DNA of 6,769 bases from Bacteroidota bacterium. Its GTDB lineage: Bacteria > Bacteroidota > Bacteroidia > Bacteroidales > JAKIYJ01. Below the pieces are notes generated by a model. That model did no database searches and had not been told where the DNA came from. It saw only the letters and a program-made list of their open reading frames with translations. Shown here piece by piece: positions 6,707-6,769 of the stretch; the stretch's first letter is position 1, and each line of letters begins with the position of its first letter. The DNA lies in assembly GCA_022708585.1 (NCBI GenBank), contig JAKIYJ010000081.1:1-6769 (forward strand). The letters are read 5' to 3'. The position numbers and the translations under genes are program-made.

Positions 6707-6763
6707 AACCCCCTTTTAGGGTTTACAAACTCGCTCACTTCGTTCGCTCAAACAGGTAAACCC
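6707..6763. repeat. GC-richer stem-loop region, REP-like
   Basis: GGGTTTAC (6719-6726) pairs with GTAAACCC (6756-6763), enclosing a loop that holds CGCTCA twice (6732-6737 and 6745-6750) around ACTTCGTT. An alternative small hairpin uses AACCC at 6707-6711 with GGGTT at 6719-6723. Base composition is clearly richer in G+C than the rest of the window. The combination of nested stems and CGCTCACTTCGTTCGCTC-like sequence resembles dispersed REP or IS200/IS605-type hairpins, but no transposase is visible before the window ends. Confidence 0.5.
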
Positions 6764-6769
6764 TTCTTG

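Noticed and set aside
6627..6769. tRNA or structured RNA gene
   Set aside because: The stems do not form a cloverleaf or any riboswitch I recognise; the pattern fits dispersed hairpin repeats better.

Overview
The window suggests an AT-rich member of the Bacteroidota. It carries genes for type IX secretion system (T9SS) and gliding proteins, which are confined to that phylum. Its promoters look like the Bacteroidota -33/-7 type (TTTG ... TAnnTTTG), and its start codons lack Shine-Dalgarno sequences. I cannot place it below phylum from sequence alone.

Left part (1-3150). A gene running off the left edge on the minus strand encodes a secreted protein. Its N-terminus resembles that of PorU, the T9SS sortase. 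A 244-bp AT-rich divergent promoter region separates it from a plus-strand pair. The first gene of that pair encodes a PorP/SprF-family outer-membrane protein. The second, 33 bp later, encodes a GldJ-like lipoprotein with an FGE-sulfatase (SUMF1) fold. A strong intrinsic terminator closes the pair.

Middle part (3151-5652). An AT-rich repeat of about 130 bp with inverted ends fills the gap after the terminator. It is followed by murF (cytoplasmic peptidoglycan precursor ligase) and then a class I SAM-dependent methyltransferase with an N-terminal zinc-ribbon-like Cys4 module, starting at GTG. The order gldJ-murF matches the arrangement I recall from gliding flavobacteria, which supports the GldJ call.

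Right part (5653-6769). A rhomboid-family intramembrane serine protease has its own promoter, whose -7 box is one arm of a perfect 10-bp palindrome directly before the start codon. No convincing gene follows. The tail holds a second, inverted and truncated copy of the AT-rich repeat, a perfect 14-bp hairpin, and a more GC-rich stem-loop that looks like a dispersed repeat.

Functionally, PorU, PorP and GldJ would act together at the outer membrane: cargo signal cleavage and attachment, adhesin export or anchoring, and gliding. MurF makes the wall precursor. The methyltransferase and rhomboid have no known substrate here. I see no wholly new defence or mobile system. The least explained material is the repeat pair, the palindromic promoter and the right-edge hairpin region.
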